From Fuerstiella sp. (GTDB lineage: Bacteria > Planctomycetota > Planctomycetia > Planctomycetales > Planctomycetaceae): DNA of 64,000 nt. The DNA lies in NCBI GenBank assembly GCA_022447185.1, contig JAKVAY010000001.1:138996-202995 (forward strand), read 5' to 3'. Below are positions 25,476-35,511 of the stretch, in pieces; position 1 is the first letter of the stretch; every line of letters begins with the position of its first letter. Made by a program: the position numbers and the translations under genes. The notes under the pieces are model-generated. The model saw only the letters and a list, made by a program, of their open reading frames with translations. It ran no database searches and had not been told where the DNA came from.

Positions 25476-25889
25476 ATGAAGGTCGTGTTAGAGTTACAGC
25501 AGCAGGCCTCAAATATTCGACGAGTGACTATTCGGCATGACATCGTCATCGGCCGAGCGGTCGACTGCAATCTCCGAATTTCTGCACCACAGGTCAGTCG
25601 GCGGCACTGTTTCCTGCGAATTGGTACTGACAGTGTCGCGATTACCGATCTGGAAAGCTGCAATGGCACATGGTTGAACGGCCAAAAAACGGTTCCCGGC
25701 AAACGTTACTTCGTTAAGGATGGTATGAAACTGGCCATTGGTCCGGTTTGCTTCGTTGCTCGTATTTCTGGCCAGAAGTCCGATGTCGAACAATCTGATG
25801 CCACACGGGTTGTCGACAACGGCGTTTCAGTTGAAGTTCCGGATGTGAGATTTTTAGATGACGATCTCAAGTTGACCGGCGATGACTGA
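25476..25889 (+). CDS. FHA-domain protein
   Basis: The ATG at 25476 has AAGGAG ten bases upstream and gives 137 residues. Residues 15-90 form a forkhead-associated domain: IVIGRAVDCNLRI, then the phosphothreonine-binding SRRHCFLRI, then LESCNGTWLNG. The last 40 residues are acidic and likely disordered. FHA domains bind phosphothreonine, usually on targets of Ser/Thr kinases. No kinase gene is close. Confidence 0.9.
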   Translation: MKVVLELQQQASNIRRVTIRHDIVIGRAVDCNLRISAPQVSRRHCFLRIGTDSVAITDLESCNGTWLNGQKTVPGKRYFVKDGMKLAIGPVCFVARISGQKSDVEQSDATRVVDNGVSVEVPDVRFLDDDLKLTGDD

Positions 25890-26062
25890 ACTGTCCGTTG
25901 CGACGAGGTATTGCAAGACAACGACGTTCTGTATGACAATGACTGAGGTCAGCCGTTGGCAATTATCTTGGCGGGACGAACTGTGCAGGTTCCGGATCGT
26001 TCGTCTTCGTGCTTTTGATCATTCGCCAACAGTCACAACAGAATCCGTTTGTGACAGCCTGT

Positions 26063-26467
26063 TCAGGTGTCGGTCTGTTGATTTCGTTCGATCCGATTCC
26101 ACAGCTGAGTTGCCAGACAGACGAGGGACGTGATGTAGTCCTGGAGAGTCGCGTTGCCTGACTGCCGGGGAACCAACACGAAGTCGAGTTTCGGCAAGTC
26201 ATGCCGAGCAAGTCGAAAAGCTTCTCTTAGCAGTCGTTTTTTGCGGTTTCGCTGGACGGCATTACCATGTTTCTTGGCCACGCTGACACCAAAACGTGGG
26301 TGCGTTTGATCGTCCATCGCCGCAAACAGCAGGAGATGCCTGTCCCCCGCTGTATTCCCAGCGTTATAGCAGTGTCGAAATTCGTCGGTGGTGCGCAGAC
26401 GAATGTTCGTCGGCTGAATGAAACGAACCGGTTGTTTGGTTTCTACGGTTGTGTCGTCGTTGACCAT
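26063..26467 (-). CDS. rnpA: Ribonuclease P protein component
   Basis: The 134-residue protein has the RnpA signature: an N-terminal TTDEFRHCYNAGN segment, FGVSVAKKHGNAVQRNR, and then the conserved basic helix RNRKKRLLREAFR. The last part, LPKLDFVLVPR, fits the family's 'DFVLIPR'. It assists the RNase P RNA in 5' maturation of tRNAs. The ribosomal protein L34 gene rpmH, usually directly upstream, is absent from the 363 bases before it, and I see no yidD downstream. Confidence 0.92.
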   Translation of the reverse strand: MVNDDTTVETKQPVRFIQPTNIRLRTTDEFRHCYNAGNTAGDRHLLLFAAMDDQTHPRFGVSVAKKHGNAVQRNRKKRLLREAFRLARHDLPKLDFVLVPRQSGNATLQDYITSLVCLATQLWNRIERNQQTDT

Positions 26468-26830
26468 ATGGACAGTGTTTCAGTGCAGTCGATACTCGTC
26501 TCATGGAAGGAAATGGACTGTGCTGATTTGTTTGTCATTCTATGGAGACACCCGGGATCCAGGCCGTTAATCATGCGGTGTTGACATTGGAATTTGGCAG
26601 GGTTCTCAGGCGAACGAGGTATTTCTCAGACCAACCCCATCCGGGAGCGAAAAAATTTCGAGCGAGTTCAGGGTACTCAACGATTCACTGATCTGGATGA
26701 GGAATATGCCGACATGGCGAATCATGCTTTCGTCTTAACAGGTTTAAAACTGTATCTACCCGCCGATTGAAGCTGTCGCCTCGAGGATGACCTGCACCGA
26801 TTCGAATGGACGTAGTCCGGCTGAACAGAT
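26468..26830. other. Gap upstream of rnpA
   Basis: No gene is supported, and in particular no rpmH. The region should contain the rnpA promoter. Confidence 0.4.
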
Positions 26831-27133
26831 TCACTCTGGCTTTTTTTTCTTCTGTGAGCCTCGTTTCAGTTTGCCACTCTGCAGCTCTTCGACGATTTTC
26901 GCCAGCACAACCGGATCTGCTGATTCCATTGCATGGTTTACCCGCCTGGGAGGCAGCTCCATGCGTTCCATGATGTCTTTGGCACGCTGCCAAAGTTTCG
27001 GCTTTTGCTTGTCCGTGGCCAGGTACAAACTGGTCACCAGTTCACTCAGCTTTTGATCATCAATTTGTTCGCGGTTGTCATAGAACCGTTTAATGACTTT
27101 TTGCTGATATTTGGAATAGTCACGTGCGGCCAT
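26831..27133 (-). CDS. Small basic protein at the end of the sdh operon, function unknown
   Basis: The 100-residue protein is helical and highly charged (DYSKYQQKVIKRFYDNREQ at the start, a tail of SGKLKRGSQKKKKPE). There is no signal or membrane segment. It lies 43 bases downstream of sdhB on the same strand, so it is probably cotranscribed with sdhCAB. The composition looks like a genuine protein, with WQRAKDIMERM and LPPRRVNHAMES in the middle. I do not recognise a named family. An assembly or regulatory role for succinate dehydrogenase is only a guess from position. Confidence 0.75.
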   Translation of the reverse strand: MAARDYSKYQQKVIKRFYDNREQIDDQKLSELVTSLYLATDKQKPKLWQRAKDIMERMELPPRRVNHAMESADPVVLAKIVEELQSGKLKRGSQKKKKPE

Positions 27134-27176
27134 TGTGCTGCTTGCAGGCTATAAAAAGGCGGAACGAAACAGGGAG

Positions 27177-27938
27177 TTACCTGGCTGTCAGGGCAGCTCG
27201 GGCGTATTCGCGATTCAGTCGGGCAATATGTTCAACCGAAATTTCAGCCGGGCAGGCAGCTTCGCATTCAGAAGTGTTCGTACACGATCCGAATCCTTCT
27301 TTGTCCATTTGAGCGACCATGCCAAGGACTCGCTCGGTCCGTTCAGTCCTGCCCTGTGGCAATACGGCCATCTGTGAGACTTTTGCAGATACGAACAGCA
27401 TTGCTGAAGCGTTCTTGCAGGCCGCCACGCAGGCTCCACAGCCAATGCAGGCGGCTGCATCCATGGCAACTTCCTGCGTCGTTCCTGGAATTGGAATTGC
27501 ATTTCCGTCCGGAGCGTTACCCGTGTTGACAGAAACGTATCCACCGGAACCGATAACACGGTCAAAAGCCGATCGGTCGACCACCAGATCGCGTACCACC
27601 GGAAATGCGGTTGCTCTCCACGGCTCAATGCTGATGGTGTCTCCGTTATTGAAACGTCGCATATGCAGTTGGCAGGTCGTGGTTGCCCGGTCCGGTCCGT
27701 GCGCCTGACCGTTGATCATCAGACTGCACATGCCACAAATTCCCTCTCGGCAGTCATGGTCAAATTCAACCGGTTCTTCGCTGGAGGCAATCAGCTGTTC
27801 ATTGAGTACGTCCAGCATTTCAAGAAACGACATGTGGGGACTGACGTTGTCCAGTTGATAGTTGCGAAACGCTCCCCGATCTTCTGGTCCGTCCTGCCGC
27901 CAGATGCGAAGAGTCAGGTTGAGATGCTCGTCGCTCAT
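27177..27938 (-). CDS. sdhB: Succinate dehydrogenase iron-sulfur subunit
   Basis: The ATG at 27938 overlaps the sdhA stop by one base (TAATG), which argues for coupled translation. The 253-residue protein has a [2Fe-2S] ferredoxin-like motif (CREGICGMC, with a later Cys in TTTCQLH). The second domain has [11 protein letters not shown] and [12 protein letters not shown], ligands for the [4Fe-4S] and [3Fe-4S] clusters. It passes electrons from the flavoprotein to the membrane quinone site. It resembles the longer SdhB form found with single-polypeptide SdhC anchors. Confidence 0.95.
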   Translation of the reverse strand: MSDEHLNLTLRIWRQDGPEDRGAFRNYQLDNVSPHMSFLEMLDVLNEQLIASSEEPVEFDHDCREGICGMCSLMINGQAHGPDRATTTCQLHMRRFNNGDTISIEPWRATAFPVVRDLVVDRSAFDRVIGSGGYVSVNTGNAPDGNAIPIPGTTQEVAMDAAACIGCGACVAACKNASAMLFVSAKVSQMAVLPQGRTERTERVLGMVAQMDKEGFGSCTNTSECEAACPAEISVEHIARLNREYARAALTAR

Positions 27939-29869
27939 TATTTGTAACTCCTCGTCGACGGCGGAACGTGATCGAAATTCAGTGTTTCTTTGTGCATTGT
28001 GGGGTCTTCTCCGACACCGTGAAACTCCCACGCTGCAACGTGCATAAATTCGTTATCGTTTCGCCGAGCTTCACCGTCGTCGGTTTGATGCTCTTCGCGG
28101 AAATGGCCTCCACAGGATTCCTCGCGTTCTAGAGCGTCCATTGCCAGTAATTCACCAAATTCCAAAAAGTCAGCGACGCGACCGGCCTTCTCAATAGACT
28201 GATTGAGCGTGCTGCCACGTCCGAGGACCCTGACATTGGCCCAGAACTCACGACGCAAATCACGAATTTCGCTGATGGCTGTTTCCAGACCGGCTTTATT
28301 GCGAGCCATGCCGCACTTGTCCCACATGATTTGACCAAGTTCGCGATGGAAACTGTCAACGGAACGCTTGCCGCCGGTTGACATCAACCGGTCAATCCGG
28401 TTTTGTGCAGAAGCCAAAGCTTTCCTGCATGCAGGGTGGTCCTCCGGAATTTCGGGTAGCTCGCTGGTTGCAAGGTGGTCGCCAATGGTATACGGAATGA
28501 CGAAGTATCCATCTGAGAGTCCCTGCATGAGAGCACTCGCACCAAGGCGATTTGCTCCATGATCCGAAAAATTAGCCTCGCCCAGGACGAACAGGCCTGG
28601 CAGATTGCTCATCAGATTGTAATCCACCCATAAACCACCCATGGTGTAGTGAACAGCCGGGTAGATTCTCATTGGAACTTCATAAGGATTTTCGGCTGTG
28701 ATCTTGTGGTACATGTGAAACAGGTTGCTGTACTTTTTGCGGACAGCGTCTTCACCATCGCGGTCAATGGCATGTTTGAAATCCAGATACACGGAAAGCC
28801 GTGTATCTCCGACACCAAACCCGGCATCACAGCGTTCCTTGGATGCTCGTGACGCCACGTCACGAGGCACGAGATTGCCAAAAGACGGATAGCGACGTTC
28901 CAGAAAATAGTCTCGTTCCCCTTCCGGGATTTCAGACGGATGCCGAGGATCCCCTGCATTTCTGGGGACCCACACACGACCGTCATTTCGCAGACTTTCG
29001 CTCATCAGCGTTAGCTTCGACTGATAATCACCACTCACCGGAATACAAGTAGGATGAATTTGTGTGAAACACGGATTCGCAAAGTACGCGCCCTCCTTGT
29101 GACATCGCCATGCTGCAGTGACGTTACAGCCCTTGGCATTGGTCGACAGATAAAAGACGTTTCCGTAGCCACCGGTGCAGAGGACGACTGCATCGGCCGT
29201 GTGAGATTCGAGCTGACCAGTACTCAGATTACGGACAACAATTCCACGAGCGATCCCATCGACGACGATCAGTTCCAACATTTCACGTCGGGCACAGATA
29301 TCCACTTTACCAAGCTGAGACTGCCGCATGAGCGCCTGATAGGCTCCCAGCAGCAGTTGTTGACCGGTCTGGCCACGGCAGTAAAACGTTCGAGAGACTT
29401 GTGCCCCGCCGAACGAGCGGTTGGCCAGGGTTCCACCATATTCGCGGGCAAACGGAACTCCCTGGGCAACGCACTGATCAATGATATTGTTACTAATTTG
29501 AGCGAGGCGATGAACATTTGCCTCCCGCGCTCGATAATCACCGCCTTTGACGGTGTCGTAGAACAAACGCCAAACGCTATCACCATCGTTTGGATAATTC
29601 TTAGCAGCGTTGATGCCCCCTTGAGCAGCAATGCTATGGGCCCGACGCGGACTGTCCTGAAAGCAAAACGATTTAACGTGATAACCTAATTCCGCCAGAG
29701 ATGCAGCAGCAGCTCCACCAGCGAGTCCTGTACCAACAACGATGACATTGAACTTACGTTTATTTGCAGGGTTCACCAGCTTCATGTTAAAGCGGTGTTT
29801 GTCCCATTTTTGTTCAATGGGGCCGTCGGGCACCCTGGATTTGAGTGTTTCGCTTGCCACACGAGCCAT
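27938..29869 (-). CDS. sdhA: Succinate dehydrogenase flavoprotein subunit
   Basis: The 643-residue protein has the FAD-binding [20 protein letters not shown]. The flavin-linked histidine lies in [13 protein letters not shown], where HS-AAQGGIN is the covalent attachment motif. Substrate-site blocks follow: [42 protein letters not shown]. Form and neighbours match the Bacillus/epsilon-type enzyme with one cytochrome b anchor. It oxidises succinate to fumarate. It starts 45 bases after sdhC ends. No clear Shine-Dalgarno is seen, and a methionine at 29785 is an alternative start. Confidence 0.95.
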   Translation of the reverse strand: MARVASETLKSRVPDGPIEQKWDKHRFNMKLVNPANKRKFNVIVVGTGLAGGAAAASLAELGYHVKSFCFQDSPRRAHSIAAQGGINAAKNYPNDGDSVWRLFYDTVKGGDYRAREANVHRLAQISNNIIDQCVAQGVPFAREYGGTLANRSFGGAQVSRTFYCRGQTGQQLLLGAYQALMRQSQLGKVDICARREMLELIVVDGIARGIVVRNLSTGQLESHTADAVVLCTGGYGNVFYLSTNAKGCNVTAAWRCHKEGAYFANPCFTQIHPTCIPVSGDYQSKLTLMSESLRNDGRVWVPRNAGDPRHPSEIPEGERDYFLERRYPSFGNLVPRDVASRASKERCDAGFGVGDTRLSVYLDFKHAIDRDGEDAVRKKYSNLFHMYHKITAENPYEVPMRIYPAVHYTMGGLWVDYNLMSNLPGLFVLGEANFSDHGANRLGASALMQGLSDGYFVIPYTIGDHLATSELPEIPEDHPACRKALASAQNRIDRLMSTGGKRSVDSFHRELGQIMWDKCGMARNKAGLETAISEIRDLRREFWANVRVLGRGSTLNQSIEKAGRVADFLEFGELLAMDALEREESCGGHFREEHQTDDGEARRNDNEFMHVAAWEFHGVGEDPTMHKETLNFDHVPPSTRSYK

Positions 29870-29914
29870 CAGGTCGACCTTTGGCGGAAGGAAATGGGTG
29901 AGATCCTAGAGTCA

Positions 29915-30643
29915 TCAATTCGAAGTCCCGGATGTCATTGCGGCCCAGGTCACCAGGCTGAGAAACCCGAGAGTAATCGTCCAGGCAAAAAGCAAACTGA
30001 TGATCTCCAGCAGACGATTCCATCTCGGATGATTAACACCCAACGTTTGCAGTGCACTGCGGAATCCGTGGCTCAGGTGAATCCCCAGCGCCAACAATCC
30101 TATGACATAGGCTATTGCTGTCCAGTTTGTAAGAACCAGCCGAACAGCGACAAACTCATCGGGACCAGCCTCCGGGCCATTTTGATATGCCGGACTGTAG
30201 TCAATGAAGGGGTTCTTCTTGAGCCGCATGTCCGTAATGTGAACTACGAGAAAGAAGGCAATGATCACGCCGGTGACAAACATCCACCCGGAGGCACCTC
30301 CGCTCGGCAGAGCCATTGGTTCCTGCTTGCTTTCCTTTTGAGTATATTGACTGCGCCGAGCCTGCCGGTTCATCGCATGCGTGGAACAGGCCAGACCAAT
30401 GTGTGCCATGAAGAGAGTAAACAAACCAACTTCTGCCACATTGAGAAGAATCCCCCAGCTGTGCAGAGACTCTGCGTAGTGATTAAATTGCTTCGCGCCA
30501 GCGTATAGCAGCAGATTTCCGGCCAGATGAGTCACAAGAAAACCACACAGCAGCAGCCCCGTGATGGCCATCAGTATCTTCTGCCCGACAGTCGTTGATG
30601 CTGCCTTGACAACAGGGCCAATTCCAGGAATTTGTGACAACAT
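29915..30643 (-). CDS. sdhC: Succinate dehydrogenase cytochrome b558 subunit
   Basis: Starting at the ATG at 30643 gives 242 residues with about five membrane segments. The first follows TTVGQKILMAITGLLL and holds a candidate haem ligand in FLVTHLAGNLLLY. Others are in FTLFMAHIGLAC, IIAFFLVVHITDMRL and LLALGIHLSHGFRSALQ. The repeated histidines fit a di-haem b anchor of the Bacillus-type SdhC. It anchors SdhAB to the membrane and reduces quinone. It is the first gene of the sdhCAB operon on the minus strand. Confidence 0.9.
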   Translation of the reverse strand: MLSQIPGIGPVVKAASTTVGQKILMAITGLLLCGFLVTHLAGNLLLYAGAKQFNHYAESLHSWGILLNVAEVGLFTLFMAHIGLACSTHAMNRQARRSQYTQKESKQEPMALPSGGASGWMFVTGVIIAFFLVVHITDMRLKKNPFIDYSPAYQNGPEAGPDEFVAVRLVLTNWTAIAYVIGLLALGIHLSHGFRSALQTLGVNHPRWNRLLEIISLLFAWTITLGFLSLVTWAAMTSGTSN

Positions 30644-30856
30644 GACAGCGGGAAGTCTGAGAATTTGACAGACAGCGTCCAATCTGCGCTCCCTGAACCA
30701 AGATGAATAAGTGGGGCACTTCACAGGAATTCCTGTGAACTCACGGTGAGTGAATCAGATTATAGGTGCCAGCCTTTGATCTGCAATGTGGTCTAACGCG
30801 CTGTCCAAAGTGCTTCCGGCAGGAATCCTGACGCTCATTGTTCGGGCCTGGCACGA

Positions 30857-33022
30857 TCACCCGACAGACTCTCGGATTCCGGATGCAGGGGAACATTGTT
30901 CAACGGGTTTTGTACGCCAAAGCAGGTAAGCGGCGGCGATGGCCACAAAAAACGTTGCAGTGAGCCATTCTGGCGGCAGATGACTTCGTTGTTCGAGTCC
31001 AACGCCCAGCTGTTCAAGCTGTGTCTTATAATGCACCACGCACAACAACAGGCCGTTGTGAATCGTATGCAGCAACATTCCGGGAAAGACACTTCCGGAT
31101 CGCTCCAGGGTGATTCCCAGTATGATGCCCATGATTGAGCTGGGAATCATTCGTTCAATAAACAATGAGTCTCGCACCAGGATGTGAAACAGACCAAAAA
31201 GGACGGCGCTGGCTGCCACAGCGATCGCTGCCGAGTAGTGACGACGTAAAGAATTTTGCAGGAAGCCCCGAAAGAATAATTCTTCGCAGATGGCCGGTGC
31301 CAGGGCCAGTGCCGTGAGTTTGATGGACAGCGGCGTCTTCTCCAGGTCATCGACTAATGTTTCCAGCATTCGTCGCAGGGCATCCGTCCTTGACGCAATT
31401 CCCATGACAAGGTTCAGCTCGAACAGAATGGCCCACATTGAAATACCGAACAGGATCGCGGCAAGGCACGAAATCAGCGGGAATCGGAGATGGAGTGACA
31501 GCCCACTGACCAGGGACACATTCGACAGGCGCGTTACGACAGCGGGTACGGCAACGAACACAGTCAGGAATACGCATATGTTCAGCAACAGAACAGATGG
31601 CAAGCCCAGTGAATATTCCTGGCCAATACGGCCAGGAATATTGCCGATAACAATGAACAGAGGAAACACGATTGCCAGTGTGAATGCGGCTGTTGACGGA
31701 TCAACTTCCTGCTGAAGTGTGTCAGTCCTGCGGAGAAGTTGGGTCCACGATCCGCTGCTGCCATAGAGTACGGAATCGGACCCAAAAATCCGTGCCGCTA
31801 CTGCCAGTGCAAACACTCCGTAAAATGTGGTGCTCAGGATGACGATTGTGAACAACAGCAGGTTAAAGTTTCCCTGAAGCAGATCCCGTCCGGTCAGCAC
31901 GATATTGACCAGTGGGGTCACTGCAAGAAACGTCCCCATCTTCAGGTCGGGCATCAGGCTGAACATGCCCGGGGTAAGCGATATCAGCATCAGAGGGATC
32001 AGGTATGCCTGTGCCTCTTTGAAACTGCGGGCAATGCTGGTAATGCTCAGCAGGACTGCCGAAAAGAAACCGGCAAAAACCAGCATCATGAACATGACCA
32101 GAGGGATCGTTCGCAGAGCGCTGTCACCGAGCACAGCGCTGTCCAGCCCGAGCGTGAACAGGGTGGCGAACATTGAAATCATGTTGATGGACGCAGTCAA
32201 CAGGGCCACAACAAGCACGGCGACGAATTTTCCAGCCAGCAGCGTCATTCGGGATACAGGCGCGGAGATCAGAATTTCCATCGTGCCGCGCTCACGTTCA
32301 CCTGCTGTCAGGTCGATGGCGGGATAGACAGCGCCGGTCATCGTCATCAGCACCAGCACCAAAGGAATGAAAGTAACCATCGGCGATGGGCGGCCCGATT
32401 CTGATGCGACTGTGTATTCGGAGATTTCAGCAGGCAGATGGACGGCGATTTCGTGGTGCTTGAGTGTGTTTTTGATGTGGTGATCGTTGAGCGCCCTGAG
32501 GCGTTTGAGGATGTAGCTGCGTGCGTCGACACTGAGTTGGGAGTCGGGTCGATAGAGAAGAGTGCAGCGGAATGATTGGTCAGAATCGGATGACCGGACG
32601 ATCCGAATAGCGACATCGGCGTGTCCGCGGCGGACTTCTGCTTCCAGCGATGATGCCGATGTGGGCACGAAAAATGTCACCATGGGCCTGTGCTTTCCCA
32701 CGGCAGCAGTCAGTTCGGATATGGGACTGGTTTTTTCCCGGGTTGCGGATTCCTGCGGCAGCAGCAGCTGTCCTGCAACGAGTTGATGACCCACCAGTTT
32801 GGCTTCTTCTTCAGTTTCCACTGCAAGCCGAAATGGAGTGTCTCCAATAGACTCGAGACTGCTGAGTAGTCCACGTTTCACCAGTACGCCAAGCAGCGGG
32901 TACAACAGCAGTGGCATAAGAATCAGTGTCATGATCGTACGACGATCGCGCAGAATTTCTCGCAGCTCTTTGAGAGCCAGTCGCATCGTACGCGATGTCG
33001 ATAGTTCTGTTGGAGCAATCAT
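30857..33022 (-). CDS. NatB-type ABC-2 permease fused to a CPBP intramembrane protease
   Basis: Residues 1 to about 480 form an ABC-2 exporter permease of the NatB type. It has an N-terminal LALKELREILRDRRTIMTL, a first membrane helix, a large extracytoplasmic domain, then a block of helices around TAGERERGTMEILISAPVSR. The last 220 residues are a CPBP (CAAX-protease-like) domain with the glutamate motif EELFFRGFLQ near residue 580, and later histidines in FGLFHILV and MLLHTIHNG. Joining both in one 721-residue chain links export to membrane proteolysis. The start overlaps the ATPase gene by four bases (ATGA). The exported substrate is unknown; sodium export is only suggested by the Nat family name. 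Confidence 0.9.
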   Translation of the reverse strand: MIAPTELSTSRTMRLALKELREILRDRRTIMTLILMPLLLYPLLGVLVKRGLLSSLESIGDTPFRLAVETEEEAKLVGHQLVAGQLLLPQESATREKTSPISELTAAVGKHRPMVTFFVPTSASSLEAEVRRGHADVAIRIVRSSDSDQSFRCTLLYRPDSQLSVDARSYILKRLRALNDHHIKNTLKHHEIAVHLPAEISEYTVASESGRPSPMVTFIPLVLVLMTMTGAVYPAIDLTAGERERGTMEILISAPVSRMTLLAGKFVAVLVVALLTASINMISMFATLFTLGLDSAVLGDSALRTIPLVMFMMLVFAGFFSAVLLSITSIARSFKEAQAYLIPLMLISLTPGMFSLMPDLKMGTFLAVTPLVNIVLTGRDLLQGNFNLLLFTIVILSTTFYGVFALAVAARIFGSDSVLYGSSGSWTQLLRRTDTLQQEVDPSTAAFTLAIVFPLFIVIGNIPGRIGQEYSLGLPSVLLLNICVFLTVFVAVPAVVTRLSNVSLVSGLSLHLRFPLISCLAAILFGISMWAILFELNLVMGIASRTDALRRMLETLVDDLEKTPLSIKLTALALAPAICEELFFRGFLQNSLRRHYSAAIAVAASAVLFGLFHILVRDSLFIERMIPSSIMGIILGITLERSGSVFPGMLLHTIHNGLLLCVVHYKTQLEQLGVGLEQRSHLPPEWLTATFFVAIAAAYLLWRTKPVEQCSPASGIRESVG

Positions 33023-33777
33023 GCGGATGACTCCTTCGGAACAGCTTTCATTAGCTGAATAAATATGTCGGTAAGTCCGCGCTGGCCGGTGGAATTTTGA
33101 AGCTCACGAAGCGTACCGACAAGCTGCATTGCCCCATGATGCATCAGTCCGAACCGATCACCAAACCGCTCGGCTTCGTCGAGCCGATGTGTGCAAATGA
33201 CAACAGCTTTGCCTTCATTCCGCAGGTGCTGGAGATAGTCGAAGATCATCTGGCTGCCAACGATGTCAAGACCTCGTGTGGGTTCGTCCAGCAGCATTAC
33301 AGGAGGATCATGAATGAGAGCGCGAGCGAGATTGATCCGTTGTTTTTGCCCGGTACTGAGAACTCCACAGCGTCGGTCAATGAACGATTCAATGTCCAGC
33401 AGCTTTGCCAGCTGTACCGTGCGTTCCCGAGCGACCGTTGGAGGCACGTCGTACAGATCTGCCACAAACGACAGCATTTCTCGTGGCGTCAGCCATTGAT
33501 ACACACCAACGCTCGTCGAAACGAAGCCGACAAGACGTTTGACATGATTCGGGCTTCGGGCGACCGAACATCCGTCAATTGATGCATCGCCACTCGTCGG
33601 CTGCAGCAGGCCCAGCATCATTCGCAGAGTGGTTGTTTTTCCTGCTCCATTGGGTCCAAGGAGTCCAAAGACTTCACCAGAATGCACCTCAAATGAAACG
33701 TGATCCACGGCCACAACATCTTCGCTTTCGGTGGACGAGAATCTTTTGGTGAGTTCCGTAGCTCGTATGACGGTCAC
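33019..33777 (-). CDS. ABC transporter ATP-binding protein (NatA-like)
   Basis: I place the start at the GTG at 33777, just before the conserved RATELTKRF. Upstream residues in the same frame are not family-like. The 252-residue protein has Walker A (GLLGPNGAGKTT), signature motif LSTGQKQR, Walker B (VMLLDEPTRGLD) and the switch histidine in VICTHR. It pairs with the downstream permease-protease fusion through a four-base overlap. Together they should form a complete exporter at the cytoplasmic membrane. Confidence 0.92.
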   Translation of the reverse strand: MTVIRATELTKRFSSTESEDVVAVDHVSFEVHSGEVFGLLGPNGAGKTTTLRMMLGLLQPTSGDASIDGCSVARSPNHVKRLVGFVSTSVGVYQWLTPREMLSFVADLYDVPPTVARERTVQLAKLLDIESFIDRRCGVLSTGQKQRINLARALIHDPPVMLLDEPTRGLDIVGSQMIFDYLQHLRNEGKAVVICTHRLDEAERFGDRFGLMHHGAMQLVGTLRELQNSTGQRGLTDIFIQLMKAVPKESSA

Positions 33778-33943
33778 GATGGGCCTGATCTGGGTGTGGC
33801 GGGGATAATGGCTTCCCCGGTCCGTACGCAAAGTCAGAGCCGACTGTTGGACAGACGTCCAGTATCGTTCATGGCCGATGAGAAGTCGATTCGTGTGATG
33901 TCTGGTTTTCGAACCAGTGATTTGATTTCGGGACCGAGTCCCC

Positions 33944-34560
33944 GAATTCATACGTCAGGACAGGGTCAACTCCAAAAGTTGACGCAGCCCCTGGCCCATC
34001 AGGGATTATCAGTTGTGCCGATACTCCCTTCGAATGATCACGTTGTCCACAGGCTTGACATTTACACCGAAAGTCGCGGCATACTATGAGTTTCCAGAGT
34101 TCCAATCGCATTTTCACCGCTGCATCCATGTTCCAGACTTTGCATTGTCATCCACGGCACAGAACAGGTGCTCGTTGATTCCCGGTTGTTCGTCAGGACC
34201 AGTGAAGCAGTGTCCGGCACGTGAGTTCGTGTCAACCACGTCACTCTGCACGATGCGGTTCATGTCTTCGATCAGTGTGGTGTTGAAGATCAGACTGTGA
34301 GAGGACACATCGTTCCGCGTCCGAAGTTTTCGGCTGTTGTCATGCAGGTGGAAGTAATGTCATCTGTCAATGGTATGCCGAAGCCACCCGGAAAATTGCT
34401 TCCATCGGTTTATCTCGCCACGAACGGACCGGTTACTAATGGCGATAATGGGCTGCGGCAACTGTTACTGACAAGGGCATGGACGTTGCCGGTAAAAACC
34501 ACAGACTGGCAGTTTGATTCCGATCCACTATGCTGCCAGGCATAATTTCTCACGAGACTG
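33944..34560 (-). pseudogene. Decayed Bbp2-type beta-barrel porin gene
   Basis: One minus-strand frame from 34320 to about 34008 reads, with interruptions, like the C-terminal strands of planctomycete porins (putative beta-barrel porin-2). Legible pieces are SLIFNTTLIEDMNRIVQSDV, then VDTNS, then NEHLFCAVDDNAKSGTWMQR followed by TGA. KCDWNSGNS is followed by TAG, and YAATFGVNVKPVDNVIIRRE, then YRHN, is followed by TGA. After a frame change, TFGVDPVLTYEF resembles the usual final strand. Weaker traces ([10 protein letters not shown]) continue to about 34550. At least three stops and one frameshift make it non-functional. Confidence 0.55.
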
Positions 34561-34626
34561 CCGGCGATTAGAGTCGATTGCCGGCGCGAATATTTGATGT
34601 CGTTCTTTCTGCCTGACACGATCGTT

Positions 34627-35463
34627 ATGGGTACGGACCGCACGTGGCGACACTACCTGCAGTTCTTAAGTCAGCTTGGTGTCACATACCTGCCGACTGT
34701 TCGTCTGCCGGAACGATCGGTGCCGTCTGGACATTCAGGACGGCATGTATCATCGTCTTCCGCGGTTGAGAGGACGTCGCGTGTGTCCCGTGGTCATCTC
34801 AGGTCACCAAATGAACTTCGACCCGACAGCGTTCAGATTCCAGCTGTGTTCAGTGCAACTTCCGAAATTCTCGACGGACCGTTGTCGACAATGCAGGAGA
34901 AATCCGACGCACTTTGCCGACTGGCGGACATTGTTGCCGGATGCAAACGTTGTGTGGCCCTGGCTGACACGCGTACACAGACCGTTTTTGGTGTTGGCAA
35001 CGCGGATGCCCGGATCATGTTTGTCGGAGAAGCTCCGGGTGCTGATGAAGATCATCAGGGAGAACCGTTTGTTGGACGGGCCGGGCAGCTGCTGAACAGG
35101 ATCATTGAGGCCAGTCGCCTGAAGCGTGAAGATCTGTATATCTGCAATATTCTGCGCTGTCGTCCACCTGGAAATCGAAATCCCCTTCCGCAGGAAGCTG
35201 CTAACTGTCGCGAGTTTCTGAACGCTCAGATACGAGTTGTGGACCCCGAATACATTGTCTGTTGGGGCACTGTCGCGGCTCAGAATCTGCTTGATGAAAA
35301 ACGAACGATTGGCAAACTCCGTGGCGTGTTTCACCAGTACAATGGAGCCAAGGTACTGTGTACCTATCATCCGTCGTATCTGTTGCGCAACCCGTCTGCC
35401 CGAAAAGATGTCTGGGACGATATGAAGATCCTCATGCGGGACCTGGGAATCGAATTCAACTGA
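34627..35463 (+). CDS. Family 4 uracil-DNA glycosylase
   Basis: The 278-residue protein (an in-frame ATG 11 codons upstream, at 34594, is possible) contains the type 4 UDG core. It has [20 protein letters not shown] with the catalytic motif GEAPG, then [11 protein letters not shown], and the late [12 protein letters not shown]. Cysteines in AGCKRC, the later [10 protein letters not shown] and NCREFL are placed as the four ligands of the family's [4Fe-4S] cluster. The N-terminal helix ([16 protein letters not shown]) is shared with planctomycete homologues as I recall them. It removes uracil from DNA in base-excision repair. Confidence 0.92.
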   Translation: MGTDRTWRHYLQFLSQLGVTYLPTVRLPERSVPSGHSGRHVSSSSAVERTSRVSRGHLRSPNELRPDSVQIPAVFSATSEILDGPLSTMQEKSDALCRLADIVAGCKRCVALADTRTQTVFGVGNADARIMFVGEAPGADEDHQGEPFVGRAGQLLNRIIEASRLKREDLYICNILRCRPPGNRNPLPQEAANCREFLNAQIRVVDPEYIVCWGTVAAQNLLDEKRTIGKLRGVFHQYNGAKVLCTYHPSYLLRNPSARKDVWDDMKILMRDLGIEFN

Positions 35464-35511
35464 ACGATTCGCGGGCGGGACCGTTCCTGTGCGTCTGGGT
35501 AAAAAACAGGA

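Noticed and set aside
26063-26830. Replication origin near rnpA
   Set aside because: No dnaA, dnaN or rpmH and no cluster of DnaA boxes was seen. rnpA alone is not enough.
33944-34320. TGA read as tryptophan in the porin-like frame
   Set aside because: The same frame also has a TAG and a frameshift, and neighbouring genes use TGA as a normal stop. Decay is the simpler reading.
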